DNA from: Phycisphaerales bacterium
GTDB lineage: Bacteria > Planctomycetota > Phycisphaerae > UBA1845
Length of the DNA stretch: 64,000 nt
Direction of reading: 5' to 3'
Assembly (NCBI GenBank): GCA_020639115.1
Contig: JACKHG010000014.1
Location: forward strand, 1-64,000
Each line of letters opens with the position of its first letter. Position 1 is the first letter of the stretch. Shown piece by piece: positions 50,143-59,214 of this stretch. Made by a program: the position numbers and the translations under genes. The notes below the pieces were generated by a model that made no database searches, had not been told where the DNA came from, and saw only the letters and a program-made list of their open reading frames with translations.

Positions 50143-50556
50143 ATGCTGCTCAAGAAGGCGCAGTCCAGCGAATCCGTCGGCCTCGAAATGACACCCATGA
50201 TCGACATGGTCTTCCTGCTGCTGATCTTCTTTCTTGTCGCGACGACGCTCAGCCAGGAGGAACGCGAGCTGGAGATCACGCTGCCCGCGGCTGAGTCGGC
50301 GGCCCCGCTCAGCGTCGCGCTCAAGGAGATCGTCATCAATGTGGACGCGCACGGGGACGCACGCGTCGGGGGCCGCAAGGTCGAGCGCGACGAACTCCGC
50401 GGCCTCGTCGCCGACGCGGTCAAGGTCAATCCCGAGCAGAAGGTGACGGTGCGCGGCGATCGCCGGACGCCGTACGACGACATCGCCCGCGTGCTCGACG
50501 CCTGCAAGGCGGGCGGCGTGGACGCACCGTTCCTCGACACCGTGCCGGCCCATTGA
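50143..50556 (+). CDS. ExbD/TolR-family protein
   Basis: A 137-residue protein from the ATG at 50143, 19 bp after the ExbB stop. One N-terminal membrane span, 'LEMTPMIDMVFLLLIFFLVA', carries the essential Asp (in 'MIDMVF'). A periplasmic domain with 'VINVDAHGDARVGGRKV' and 'KVTVRGDRRTPYDDIARVLDACKAGG' follows, the usual ExbD/TolR beta-alpha fold. It completes the proton-driven motor with the ExbB gene. The next gene starts 25 bp later. TonB, TolA and TolB-named genes are not in the window; the downstream PD40 protein may fill the coupling role. Confidence 0.93.
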   Translation: MLLKKAQSSESVGLEMTPMIDMVFLLLIFFLVATTLSQEERELEITLPAAESAAPLSVALKEIVINVDAHGDARVGGRKVERDELRGLVADAVKVNPEQKVTVRGDRRTPYDDIARVLDACKAGGVDAPFLDTVPAH

Positions 50557-50581
50557 GATTCCCTTCAGGCGGACTGCGTTC

Positions 50582-53506
50582 ATGGCCTACGAAGCGGCAT
50601 CATCGACATCCGCCACACCCGCGCCGGCGGGTCGGCCTCGCCCACGCCGCTGGCTGATCGCCGCCGTCGTCGTGCTGATACTGGCGCTGATGTCAGCCGC
50701 GGCGTGGCGGTCGCAGCCGCGCAGCACGCCGGTCTACACCGACGGACGGACGCTGCGCGTCCCGGCGGCCCGGGCACGCGTGCGGGACGTGCTCTGGAAA
50801 AACCCGGTGAGTCTCGGCGCTGCGATCAACATCGCGGGCGACGACTACGAGCCCACGCTGTCGGCGGACGGGCAGGAGCTGTTCTTCGTGCGCGGCAAGA
50901 CGGGCGGCGGCGCGGACATCTACCAGTCGCGCCGTGCGGGTGACGCGTGGAGCCAACCGACACCCCTGGCGGCGCTCAACTCGGCCGCGGACGATCTCGG
51001 CCCGCACCTCAGCGCCGACGGCCTGACGCTGTATTTCTACAGCGACCGGCCCGGCGGAGCCGGCGGCTACGACCTCTGGGCTGCGCGGCGCAACACGCGC
51101 GACACGGATTTCACCGAGCCGTTCGACCTCGGCGCGCGGGTGAACTCGCCTTGGGACGAGTACAGCCCCGCTCCCGCGCCGGATGGCCTGCTCTACTTCG
51201 CATCGAACCGACCGGCGGCGGCCGACGCTCCGCGCCCGGAGGCCCGCTGGTCGGCGACCGTCCGCGCCGACGGCGCCCGCCGCGACTACAACCTGTACGT
51301 CGCGCCGCTCAACGACGCCGGCGTGGGAACGCCCCAGCCGCTCGGGCTGCTCAACACGGCGTTCGACGAAGGTACGCCGGCGATCAGCCCGGTTGGCGAT
51401 TTTCTCTATTTCAGTTCGAATCGACCGGGTGGTGCCGGCGGCTACGATCTCTACCGCGTGCGCGTGACGGGCGCGGGCGGTGCCGCGGTAGAGCGCCTGG
51501 CGGAAACCGTCAATTCGGCTGCCAACGAGCTGGATCCCGCCCTCGGCATGGATGGCTTCGCGCTGTATTTCAGTTCCGATCGGCGCGCACCGGACGCCGC
51601 GACCGCGACCGACCCGCATTACGACATCTACCAAACCGCGTCGCGCGAAGTATTCACCGACGCGGACGTGCTGCAGGCCGGATTCGACTGGTCCGGATGG
51701 TGGGTGGCGGTCGCGCCCGGCTTGCTCGCCCTGCTGTTCTTGCTTCTGCTGCTGTTCGTCGCGCCGGTCGTCTGGAATGCGCTGCAGCGCCGCCGGCTCA
51801 GCCTGATGATGCGCTGCCTGCTCGCCTCGGCGCTGCTGCACCTGTTGCTGCTGATGCTTTTCACCGTCTGGCAGGTGTCCACGTCGCTGACCGGATTGTT
51901 CGAGCGCGCCGGCGGCGTGCGCGTCGCGCTGACTTCCTCCGCGCAGGCGGCGGACCTGGCGGGGCAGATTCGCGGAGGCTTCACGGCGCCGCTCGAGTCC
52001 GTCGAGCCGCCTCCGCTCACATCGCGCCCGCCGTTGCAACGCGTCGTGGTTGAGCCGTCTGAGGATGAGCCGGCTGCTCCGTCGGCCACGCGCGTCGCCG
52101 CGAACTTGCCTGTGGCGGAACCCAATGTAGCCGATGCACACGTGGACGACGCGCGCCTGCCCGAGCTCGCTGCAAGCCTGCACGCTGCAGAACTTCCCAA
52201 GTCGGAGGAATTCACGCCGCGTGTGCCGGAAGTGCATCCGCACGAAGCGGTTGTGGAGGAGAAGGCGGATACGGCTGCTGCGGCCGATCTGGAGCCACAG
52301 CACGCCGACCTGCGCACCGCGCTCCTCCAGCCGGACGTGGCGTCGTCGGGACTGGAACTGGCACGCAGTATGGTCGGCGACTCCGCGGTTCCGCGCGAAC
52401 TCGATGCCGGGCAACCGTTCGCCGATGCCGCCGTACCGATGAGCGCAGCCGCCACTCCGCCGGACCGGATCGCCGCGCCGGCGCAACTGCCGATGGCTGC
52501 GTTGACGCTCGCTGTGCCGACGTCATCCGGACCGCGCGCGCCAGCCGCGGAGCCGCGCGCGGAATCAGCGTCGCAGGCGCTCCCGGCGCTGCGGCAACCC
52601 CTGGTGATGGCCCTCACCGGATCGCCCAAGGCGCAAGCGGACGCCGAACTGGCGCTCCCGGCGACGAACGTCACGAGCACAGCCGACCCGGCTGATACAT
52701 CCGCCGTGTCTGACCTTGCCGACGCGCCGGCAGCAGCTCACGAGCGCGCGTCGCGCGAGCCGCTCGCCATGCCGCTGCCGCCGCTCGCCGACGGCCCGCT
52801 GGAACTTCCCCGCATCGAGAGTCCGCCACCGCCCACGCATACGATCACGGGCGTCGTGGTCGATGCGGTCACCGGCGCACCGATCGAATCCGCCGAGGTG
52901 CGCCTGGACCGTTCCGACGCACCCGCGGTCACCGCACCGACGGACGCCGACGGCGCGTACGCACTGACGGTTCCGCCCGTCCCCGACTTCTTCGTGATCA
53001 CCGCATCGGCTGACGGGTACCTGCCCGCGTCCGCAAACGTCTCCGCGGAGGCGGTCCGCAACCGCAGGCTGGCGGTGCGCTTCCAGCTCCAGCCGGCGGA
53101 CCTCGGTGCGGTCGCCGTCGAGGCGGCACCCGACGTGCATCATCTCGGCGACGACAACTTCGAGGGCCGCGTCAACAGCCAGTTTCAGAAACGCAGCGAG
53201 GGCAGCCGCTACACCGCATCGTTCGCTCTGGACGCCCGGCAGGCGCCGCCCTACGTATCCAGTGGAGAAATCACGATGCTGACGCGCGGCGTGCAGATGC
53301 CGCACCCGATCCGCCTGAACGGTCAGCCGGTCGGCCTGCGGCTGAGCGGATCGCCCGCGGACGGCAGCTTCGGCGAATACCGCGCGGCGTTCGACGTCAG
53401 CATCCTGCACGCCGGCACGAACACGCTGGAGATCCGCGCACTCAGCCGGGGCAGCGACACCGACGACTTCGAGTTCGTCAACATCCAGATCCGACTCTAT
53501 CCGTGA
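50582..53506 (+). CDS. PD40 beta-propeller membrane protein with carboxypeptidase-regulatory domain
   Basis: A 974-residue protein. Residues 24-41 form a membrane span. Residues about 85-345 hold TolB-like PD40 propeller repeats ('EPTLSADGQELFFV', 'GPHLSADGLTLYFYSDRPGGAGGYDLW', 'TPAISPVGDFLYFSSNRPGG'). Two more spans follow (about 375-400, 415-435), then a long Ala/Pro/Glu-rich stretch (about 460-745). A carboxypeptidase-regulatory-like Ig fold ('ITGVVVDAVTGAPIESAEV', about 755-840) precedes a C-terminal beta domain ('GQPVGLRLSGSPADGSFG'). It follows the ExbD gene by 25 bp, so it is likely the energised partner: an inner-membrane protein with a long periplasmic arm, like TolA/TonB in function but different in domains. 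It is convergent with the giant surface gene. Confidence 0.85.
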   Translation: MAYEAASSTSATPAPAGRPRPRRWLIAAVVVLILALMSAAAWRSQPRSTPVYTDGRTLRVPAARARVRDVLWKNPVSLGAAINIAGDDYEPTLSADGQELFFVRGKTGGGADIYQSRRAGDAWSQPTPLAALNSAADDLGPHLSADGLTLYFYSDRPGGAGGYDLWAARRNTRDTDFTEPFDLGARVNSPWDEYSPAPAPDGLLYFASNRPAAADAPRPEARWSATVRADGARRDYNLYVAPLNDAGVGTPQPLGLLNTAFDEGTPAISPVGDFLYFSSNRPGGAGGYDLYRVRVTGAGGAAVERLAETVNSAANELDPALGMDGFALYFSSDRRAPDAATATDPHYDIYQTASREVFTDADVLQAGFDWSGWWVAVAPGLLALLFLLLLLFVAPVVWNALQRRRLSLMMRCLLASALLHLLLLMLFTVWQVSTSLTGLFERAGGVRVALTSSAQAADLAGQIRGGFTAPLESVEPPPLTSRPPLQRVVVEPSEDEPAAPSATRVAANLPVAEPNVADAHVDDARLPELAASLHAAELPKSEEFTPRVPEVHPHEAVVEEKADTAAAADLEPQHADLRTALLQPDVASSGLELARSMVGDSAVPRELDAGQPFADAAVPMSAAATPPDRIAAPAQLPMAALTLAVPTSSGPRAPAAEPRAESASQALPALRQPLVMALTGSPKAQADAELALPATNVTSTADPADTSAVSDLADAPAAAHERASREPLAMPLPPLADGPLELPRIESPPPPTHTITGVVVDAVTGAPIESAEVRLDRSDAPAVTAPTDADGAYALTVPPVPDFFVITASADGYLPASANVSAEAVRNRRLAVRFQLQPADLGAVAVEAAPDVHHLGDDNFEGRVNSQFQKRSEGSRYTASFALDARQAPPYVSSGEITMLTRGVQMPHPIRLNGQPVGLRLSGSPADGSFGEYRAAFDVSILHAGTNTLEIRALSRGSDTDDFEFVNIQIRLYP

Positions 53507-53518
53507 GCGGGCGACACA

Positions 53519-56500
53519 TCACTGGGCCATTTCCTGGCCGAACGCGCCGAAGTCGCGCAGGTCCACGTCGCCGTCGGCGTCGAAGTCGAAAACGGTCCGG
53601 CACAGCGCCGAGGGCATGAGGTAGCCGTCGGCCTGCAACGGCAGTCCCTGGCAGCCCGCGAAGTGGCTGAAGTCCGCGCGATCGACGTCGCCGTCGGCGT
53701 CGTAATCGCCCAGCCCGCGCGCCTGACACTGCAGCGCGCACGTCGAGCCGTTGCCTCCGTAGTTCCACTGCAGGCTGTCGCAGAACGCCTTGTTCACGAA
53801 CGTGTTCATGATGCACCCGCCGCTGGGCGAGCAGCACGCTCCGTACGTGTGGCAGCCATTCGAGTCCACCGCGACGCCGGCTGCCGTCGCGGGGCACAGG
53901 TCCAGGCAGTCGGGCACGCCGTCGTTGTCCGTGTCGGTCTCGGCGATGTGGCAGCCGCACTGCTCCGGATCGATCTTGGTCGGATCGTCCGGGCAGGCGT
54001 CGTCGCAGTTCGCCACGCCGTCATTATCGCCGTCCGTGCTGCACGTCGAGCCGTTCCCCTGGTAGGTCCCGCCCACGCCAAGCGGCGGAAGCAGTTCGCA
54101 CAGGTCGCGATCCATCGGCTCGAGGCATTGGGTTAAATCAACACAGCACGCGCCGACGAGCGGGCAGCCGACGTTGTCCACCTCTTCGCCGGGCGCGGTC
54201 CCAGGGCATGCATCGAGGCAGTTGGGCACGCCGTCGGCGTCGGTGTCGGTGTCGGGCACGCCGCATCCGCACGCACCGGGGGCGGTCTTCGTGCCGTCCG
54301 CCGGGCAGCCGTCGCAGGCGTCGATGATGTGGTCGCCATCGGTGTCGGGCTGACACGCGTCGGGTGTGCCGTTGGCGTCGCAGTCGGCGGAACCCCCGGC
54401 GACGTCGCAGACATCGGGCACGGAGTTGCCGTCGCAATCCGGCGCCGAACCGGCGGCTATCGCGCACGAGTCGACCAGTCCATCCTGGTCGCAATCCAGG
54501 TCGCAGTCGTCCGGGACGCCGTTGCTGTTGCAGTCGGTGGCCTGTCCGCAGACCAGCGCGAACGCCGTCTGGCAGGCGGCTCCGCTGGCCATGACGGCGT
54601 TCGCGCAGGACACGTCGCACTCGTCCGGCACGCCGTTGTTGTCGCAATCCTGCTCGCAGTCGTCGGGGATGGTGTTGGCGTCGCCATCGGTGCTGGTGCC
54701 GCCGGCGATGTCGCATTCGTCGGGCACGCCATTGGCGTTGCAGTCGGCGCTGGAGCCCGAGGTGAGGTCGCACGCGTCCGCGACGCCGTTGGCGTTGCAG
54801 TCGGGCTCGCAGTCGTCGGGGATACCGTTGGCGTCGCAGTCGCGGAAGAGCTGATATTGGACGGACGGTCGGATGTACGCTGCGCAGGGCACGATGTCCA
54901 CGGCGGAGGACGGGACGATTTCGACGAGTGCGTCGCCGCCGGTGAGCAGCGCGTTGTAAGCCGCAGCGGTGAGAACGATCTCGTCACGCAGCGGGAAGAC
55001 CGTGCAGTCGTCGAGGCTCGTGTCGTATACCTCCCCGATGGGCGTGCCGTTCAGCCGCACGTTGACGTACTCCTCCGGCCCCCCGAGGTCGCCAATTGCG
55101 AAGAAGTAGAATGAGACGCTGCTGACCGACGGCTTGGCATTGGGAATAACAAAAGAGAGCGTAATCGGCCAGCGCAGCGGCTCGAGCTGTCCCGGCTCGA
55201 TGGTGATATACGCACTGGCGATTTCGCAGGCGTCGAGCACGCCGCTGCCGTCGCAGTCGCCGTCGGCCAGCTCGCACACGTCCGGCACACCGTTGCTGTC
55301 GCAGTCGACCGCGCCCGCGGCGATGTCGCAACTGTCGGCGATGCCGTTGGTGTTGCAGTCGCCTTCGCACTCATCGGGCACGCCCTCGCCGGCGCAGTCG
55401 CTGCTGGTACCGCCGGAGATGTCGCATTCATCGGGCACACCGTTGTGGTTGCAGTCGGCTGCACAGTCCTCCGTGCAGAAGTAGGGGCCACCGGGAGCGC
55501 CGCCCGCAGCCGCTATTTCGCACTCGTCGGGCGTGAGGTTGAGGTTGCAGTCGCGGCTCGCGCCGGTGTAGACGTCGGTCGAGTCGGCCTGGCCGTTGCC
55601 GTTGCAATCGCTCTGGAACTCGTAGGCGCCCATGTCGACGATCGGCGGCGTGCCGACGCCGCTGTCGACGGTATTCACGTCGTTGATGCGCCGCGGCAGG
55701 CCGCGCAGGTCCGACCCGGTGTTCGCCGGCCCATTGCTGCCCGCATCGATGCACGGCGACCCGGGGGCGAGCTGCACGTCGTCGTCGATCGTGCCGTAGA
55801 GCCCGTCCGGCCCGTTCGCGTCCGCGAAAAAGGGGTCTGACCCCGTATTTCCGGCTCCGCTCAGGGCGCCGGTCCAGCCCTGCACGCACGAGTAGCGCAC
55901 CTGCAGCGTCGAGTTGGACCGGTCGAGCTGGGCGCTCTCGTCCACGCCGCCGGCATCCTGGTTTTGCCAAAGGATCGAGTTGCGCACGGAGACGCGGCTG
56001 TTGATCGTGACGAACGCGCCGCCGCCCGACAGGCTCGCGATGTTGCGGTTCACCGTGCAGTTGATCAGCGTCGCGACGCTCGTCGACTGCACGAACAGGC
56101 CGGCGCCGTTGCCCACGGTGGTGTTGGCGGCGACGGCGCAGTTCACGAGCGTCGCGTTGCTCGTCGAGGCGATGTACACGCCGCCTCCGCTGCCGCCGCT
56201 GACCGAGGCATTCCCCAGCACCCGGCACGCGGACAGCGTCGGCTTGGCCGCGCTGTAGATCTGGAAGCCGCCGCCGTACTGGGCCGTGTTGCCCATCACG
56301 AGGCAGTCGGTGAACGTCGGCGCGCCGCCCGCCACGGAGATCGCTCCCGCCCCCGCGCTGTGGCCGGTGAACGCGCAGTTGACGATCGTCGCGTCGGCGG
56401 CTGACATCCGCAGGCCCGCCCCGCGATCGTTGGGATTCGTCCCGTCGGCGACGCCGTCGCGGACGGAAAACCCGTCGAGAATCGCGGAGTCGTCGGTGCT

Positions 56501-59059
56501 CAGCGCGGTCACGACGTGGTAGCTGTTGTTCGCCGGTCCGCCGCCGTCGAGGTCGCCGCTCAGGATCGTGTTGTTCGTGAGCGGGTTCGCGTTCCGCTGG
56601 GCGCGCGACGTTTCCGCGCCCGTGAACCCGCCGTAGATGGCCAGGTTGTCGGAGAGTACGAACGTGGCGGACCGCGATCCGCCGGCGGCCGCAGGGCGAT
56701 ACACGCCCGCCGCCACCCAGATCTCGACCGGCACGCACTCGCTCGCGGCAGCCGCGATCGCCGTCTGCAGATCGCTGTACGCGTTCGCCCAACTCGTGCC
56801 GTCGTTCGCCCCGGTGGCGTTGGCGTTCACGTGCATCACGACGGTCTCGCAGAAATCGAGCACGCCGTTGAGGTTGCAGTCGCTGCCGCCCTCGCATTCG
56901 TCCGGCTCGCCGTTGCTGTTGCAGTCCTCGCTCGCGCCCGACGCCAGGTCGCACGAGTCCGGCAGGTTGTTGCTGTTGCAGTCCGCGACGGCGCCGCTGG
57001 CGACGTCGCACGCGTCCATCACGCCACTGTTGTCGCAGTCGCTGTCGGCGATCAGCTCGACGTCGTCGATCTGCCAGCCCAGCCGGTTGTTCAACGTCGC
57101 GTCGTTCGAGGCGAAGTGCCAGGCGATCGTAACCGTCTGCCCGGCGAATTCGCTGATATCGATCGTGCGCGTTTCCCAGAACGACTGCGTCACGCTCGCG
57201 CCCACGTCATCGACGATAAACCCGTTCACGCTGACCCACGCCGCGTCAAAGCCGTTCGGCGCCGAGCCGCGATCGCCGTCGTAGTTGGAGCAGTAGCGCA
57301 GCCGCGCCGTCGTCACGGAGTTCGGCAGCGTGAGCGCCGGGGCGGTGAGCACGCCGCTCACGGCGCTGCCCGTTTCGAAGTTGCACGCGCCGTCGATGCC
57401 GAAGTAGGCCCAGGGCGGCGGGTCGCACTGCACGCCGGAGACGCAGGTGCTGGTAACGTGCCAGAGCCCGGTCGCCGACCAGTTCGCGGGCAGCCCCGCA
57501 TCGAACGTTGCCGTGAGAAGCGGCGCGTCGTTGAGCAGGTCGCACTCGTCCGGCACGCCGTCGAGATCGCAGTCGACGCTGACACCCGCGGCGATGTCGC
57601 ACGCGTCGGCGGTACCGTTGTGGTTGCAGTCCGGCTCGCACGAGTCGGGCACGCCGTTCGTGTCGCAGTCTTCGGCGCCGTAGGCGATGTCGCACTCGTC
57701 CGGCGTTCCGTTCGTGTCGCAATCCGGCTCGCACCCGTCGGGGATCGAATTGAAGTTGCAGTCCGGCAGCGTGCCGCAGCCCGTTACTGTCTGGCAGGTC
57801 ACTCCGGTCAGCGGGTTGACGGGCAGGCAGCTCGTGTCGCAGACATCGGGAATTCCATTACCGTTGCAGTCGAGCTGGATCGCGGCGAACAGGTACGCCG
57901 CCCCCGCACCGCTCGTGAAACCCGGCGCGCCGGCGAGGACGTGCTCCGTGTCGAGGGCCACGCTCGCGCCCAGGCGGTGCGTCGCAGCCGCGTCGCTGGC
58001 GATGTAGCGGGCCAGTTGGATCCACGCGCTTCCGCTGCGCTCGTACAGGTAGACCGATCCACGGCTGCCGTTGCGACCGGGGGCACCGGCTGCAAACTGC
58101 TGCGCCGTCATCGCCACCGCGCTGCCGAAGGCGTCGCCCGCGACGGGACTGCTCAACGTGAGCTTCGCGACCTGGGCCCAGCTCGTCCCGCTCCGCTTGA
58201 AAATGTACACGGAGCCCTTGCCCGAGTCGTCGCCGGGCGCACCGATCGCGGCGTAGTCGCCCGCGATGGCGACGCTCGTTCCGAACACGTCGCCGCCGGC
58301 GCGATCGCCCGCGATCAACTTCGCCTGCTGGGTCCACGTGGTGCCGCTGCGCAGAAAGACGTACGCCGAGCCGGTGTTCGTGTCGTCACCGGGCGCACCG
58401 ATGAGCGCATAGGCGCCGTCGAGCGCCACCGCCGAGCCGAAGAGGTCCTTCGTCGCGTCGTCGAGCGCGATGAGTTTCTGCTGCTGCGGCCAGCTCGACC
58501 CGCTGCGCTTGTACACGAATGCCGAGCCTGACTGGCTCCCGCCGTCGTCGTCGCTCCGCGACCCGACGATGGCATAATCCCCATTGATGACGACGGCTGC
58601 TCCGTACTCGTCGTACGCCGCCGGCGAGGTTGCGTGCAGCTTGGCCTGCTGCGTCCACCCCGCGGCGTTGCGCTCGAAGATGTACGCGGATCCGGAGTAC
58701 GTTCCGTTGTCGTCGTCGCGCGAAGCCCCGGCGATCGCGTAGCCGCCGCTCACGCTCAACGCCTCGCCGAAGCGCTGCGTCACCGCGCCGTCGGACGCCT
58801 CGAACCGCGTGAAGATCGACCACGACGGCCCGTTGTCGAGCCACGTGCGCACCCACCCAGGCTCGCTCGCGCCGGATCCGTCGGCCCGCGCCGCCACCAG
58901 CGCTTCGGCGCCATCCAGCGCGACGGCTGATCCGAACTCGTCCGCGGACGAGAGCACGGGCTCGGTGAACTTGGCCCGCTGGTTCAGGTCCACGGCGTAG
59001 GTCGCGTGCATCGGCGCCACCAGCAGCGTCGCCAGGCCGGTCATGACAACTGTTCGCAT
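53519..59059 (-). CDS. Giant secreted FG-GAP / beta-helix / TSP3-like protein
   Basis: A 1846-residue secreted protein; GGGGAA precedes the ATG, and a signal peptide ends near 'MHATYA'. Residues about 30-395 are seven FG-GAP-like repeats ('DEFGSAVALDG', 'DVFGTSVAIAGDYAAIGAPGDD'), as in integrin alpha propellers. About 30 units of 'DCNxNGxPDxCD' type (thrombospondin-3/calcium-binding like) lie in three blocks. Between them are a jelly-roll-like domain (about 513-666), a right-handed beta-helix (about 735-1146, with 'NSILWQNQD' and 'GSPCIDAGSNG'), and another beta domain (about 1285-1400). It ends in two 'DxDxDGDVDxxDF' dockerin-like loops with two Cys. It is a surface or matrix protein; calcium should stiffen it. 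Confidence 0.9.
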   Translation of the reverse strand: MRTVVMTGLATLLVAPMHATYAVDLNQRAKFTEPVLSSADEFGSAVALDGAEALVAARADGSGASEPGWVRTWLDNGPSWSIFTRFEASDGAVTQRFGEALSVSGGYAIAGASRDDDNGTYSGSAYIFERNAAGWTQQAKLHATSPAAYDEYGAAVVINGDYAIVGSRSDDDGGSQSGSAFVYKRSGSSWPQQQKLIALDDATKDLFGSAVALDGAYALIGAPGDDTNTGSAYVFLRSGTTWTQQAKLIAGDRAGGDVFGTSVAIAGDYAAIGAPGDDSGKGSVYIFKRSGTSWAQVAKLTLSSPVAGDAFGSAVAMTAQQFAAGAPGRNGSRGSVYLYERSGSAWIQLARYIASDAAATHRLGASVALDTEHVLAGAPGFTSGAGAAYLFAAIQLDCNGNGIPDVCDTSCLPVNPLTGVTCQTVTGCGTLPDCNFNSIPDGCEPDCDTNGTPDECDIAYGAEDCDTNGVPDSCEPDCNHNGTADACDIAAGVSVDCDLDGVPDECDLLNDAPLLTATFDAGLPANWSATGLWHVTSTCVSGVQCDPPPWAYFGIDGACNFETGSAVSGVLTAPALTLPNSVTTARLRYCSNYDGDRGSAPNGFDAAWVSVNGFIVDDVGASVTQSFWETRTIDISEFAGQTVTIAWHFASNDATLNNRLGWQIDDVELIADSDCDNSGVMDACDVASGAVADCNSNNLPDSCDLASGASEDCNSNGEPDECEGGSDCNLNGVLDFCETVVMHVNANATGANDGTSWANAYSDLQTAIAAAASECVPVEIWVAAGVYRPAAAGGSRSATFVLSDNLAIYGGFTGAETSRAQRNANPLTNNTILSGDLDGGGPANNSYHVVTALSTDDSAILDGFSVRDGVADGTNPNDRGAGLRMSAADATIVNCAFTGHSAGAGAISVAGGAPTFTDCLVMGNTAQYGGGFQIYSAAKPTLSACRVLGNASVSGGSGGGVYIASTSNATLVNCAVAANTTVGNGAGLFVQSTSVATLINCTVNRNIASLSGGGAFVTINSRVSVRNSILWQNQDAGGVDESAQLDRSNSTLQVRYSCVQGWTGALSGAGNTGSDPFFADANGPDGLYGTIDDDVQLAPGSPCIDAGSNGPANTGSDLRGLPRRINDVNTVDSGVGTPPIVDMGAYEFQSDCNGNGQADSTDVYTGASRDCNLNLTPDECEIAAAGGAPGGPYFCTEDCAADCNHNGVPDECDISGGTSSDCAGEGVPDECEGDCNTNGIADSCDIAAGAVDCDSNGVPDVCELADGDCDGSGVLDACEIASAYITIEPGQLEPLRWPITLSFVIPNAKPSVSSVSFYFFAIGDLGGPEEYVNVRLNGTPIGEVYDTSLDDCTVFPLRDEIVLTAAAYNALLTGGDALVEIVPSSAVDIVPCAAYIRPSVQYQLFRDCDANGIPDDCEPDCNANGVADACDLTSGSSADCNANGVPDECDIAGGTSTDGDANTIPDDCEQDCDNNGVPDECDVSCANAVMASGAACQTAFALVCGQATDCNSNGVPDDCDLDCDQDGLVDSCAIAAGSAPDCDGNSVPDVCDVAGGSADCDANGTPDACQPDTDGDHIIDACDGCPADGTKTAPGACGCGVPDTDTDADGVPNCLDACPGTAPGEEVDNVGCPLVGACCVDLTQCLEPMDRDLCELLPPLGVGGTYQGNGSTCSTDGDNDGVANCDDACPDDPTKIDPEQCGCHIAETDTDNDGVPDCLDLCPATAAGVAVDSNGCHTYGACCSPSGGCIMNTFVNKAFCDSLQWNYGGNGSTCALQCQARGLGDYDADGDVDRADFSHFAGCQGLPLQADGYLMPSALCRTVFDFDADGDVDLRDFGAFGQEMAQ

Positions 59060-59214
59060 TCGAGATTCCCCACGGGCGGACCCGCCCGGAAAACGCGCAA
59101 AAAAGTCCCTGCGTGAGATATCGGACCTTCCTGCGCAAACGCTTGAAGGCCCGGGGGCCTCGCGGCTGGGCGGGGCTCGTTTGAGGCCGCGGATTCGACG
59201 ATGCCAAGGTTGAT

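Noticed and set aside
56516..58531. 671-residue open frame opposite the giant protein
   Set aside because: Shadow of the repeat-rich gene; Arg/Ala/Val-rich without motif.
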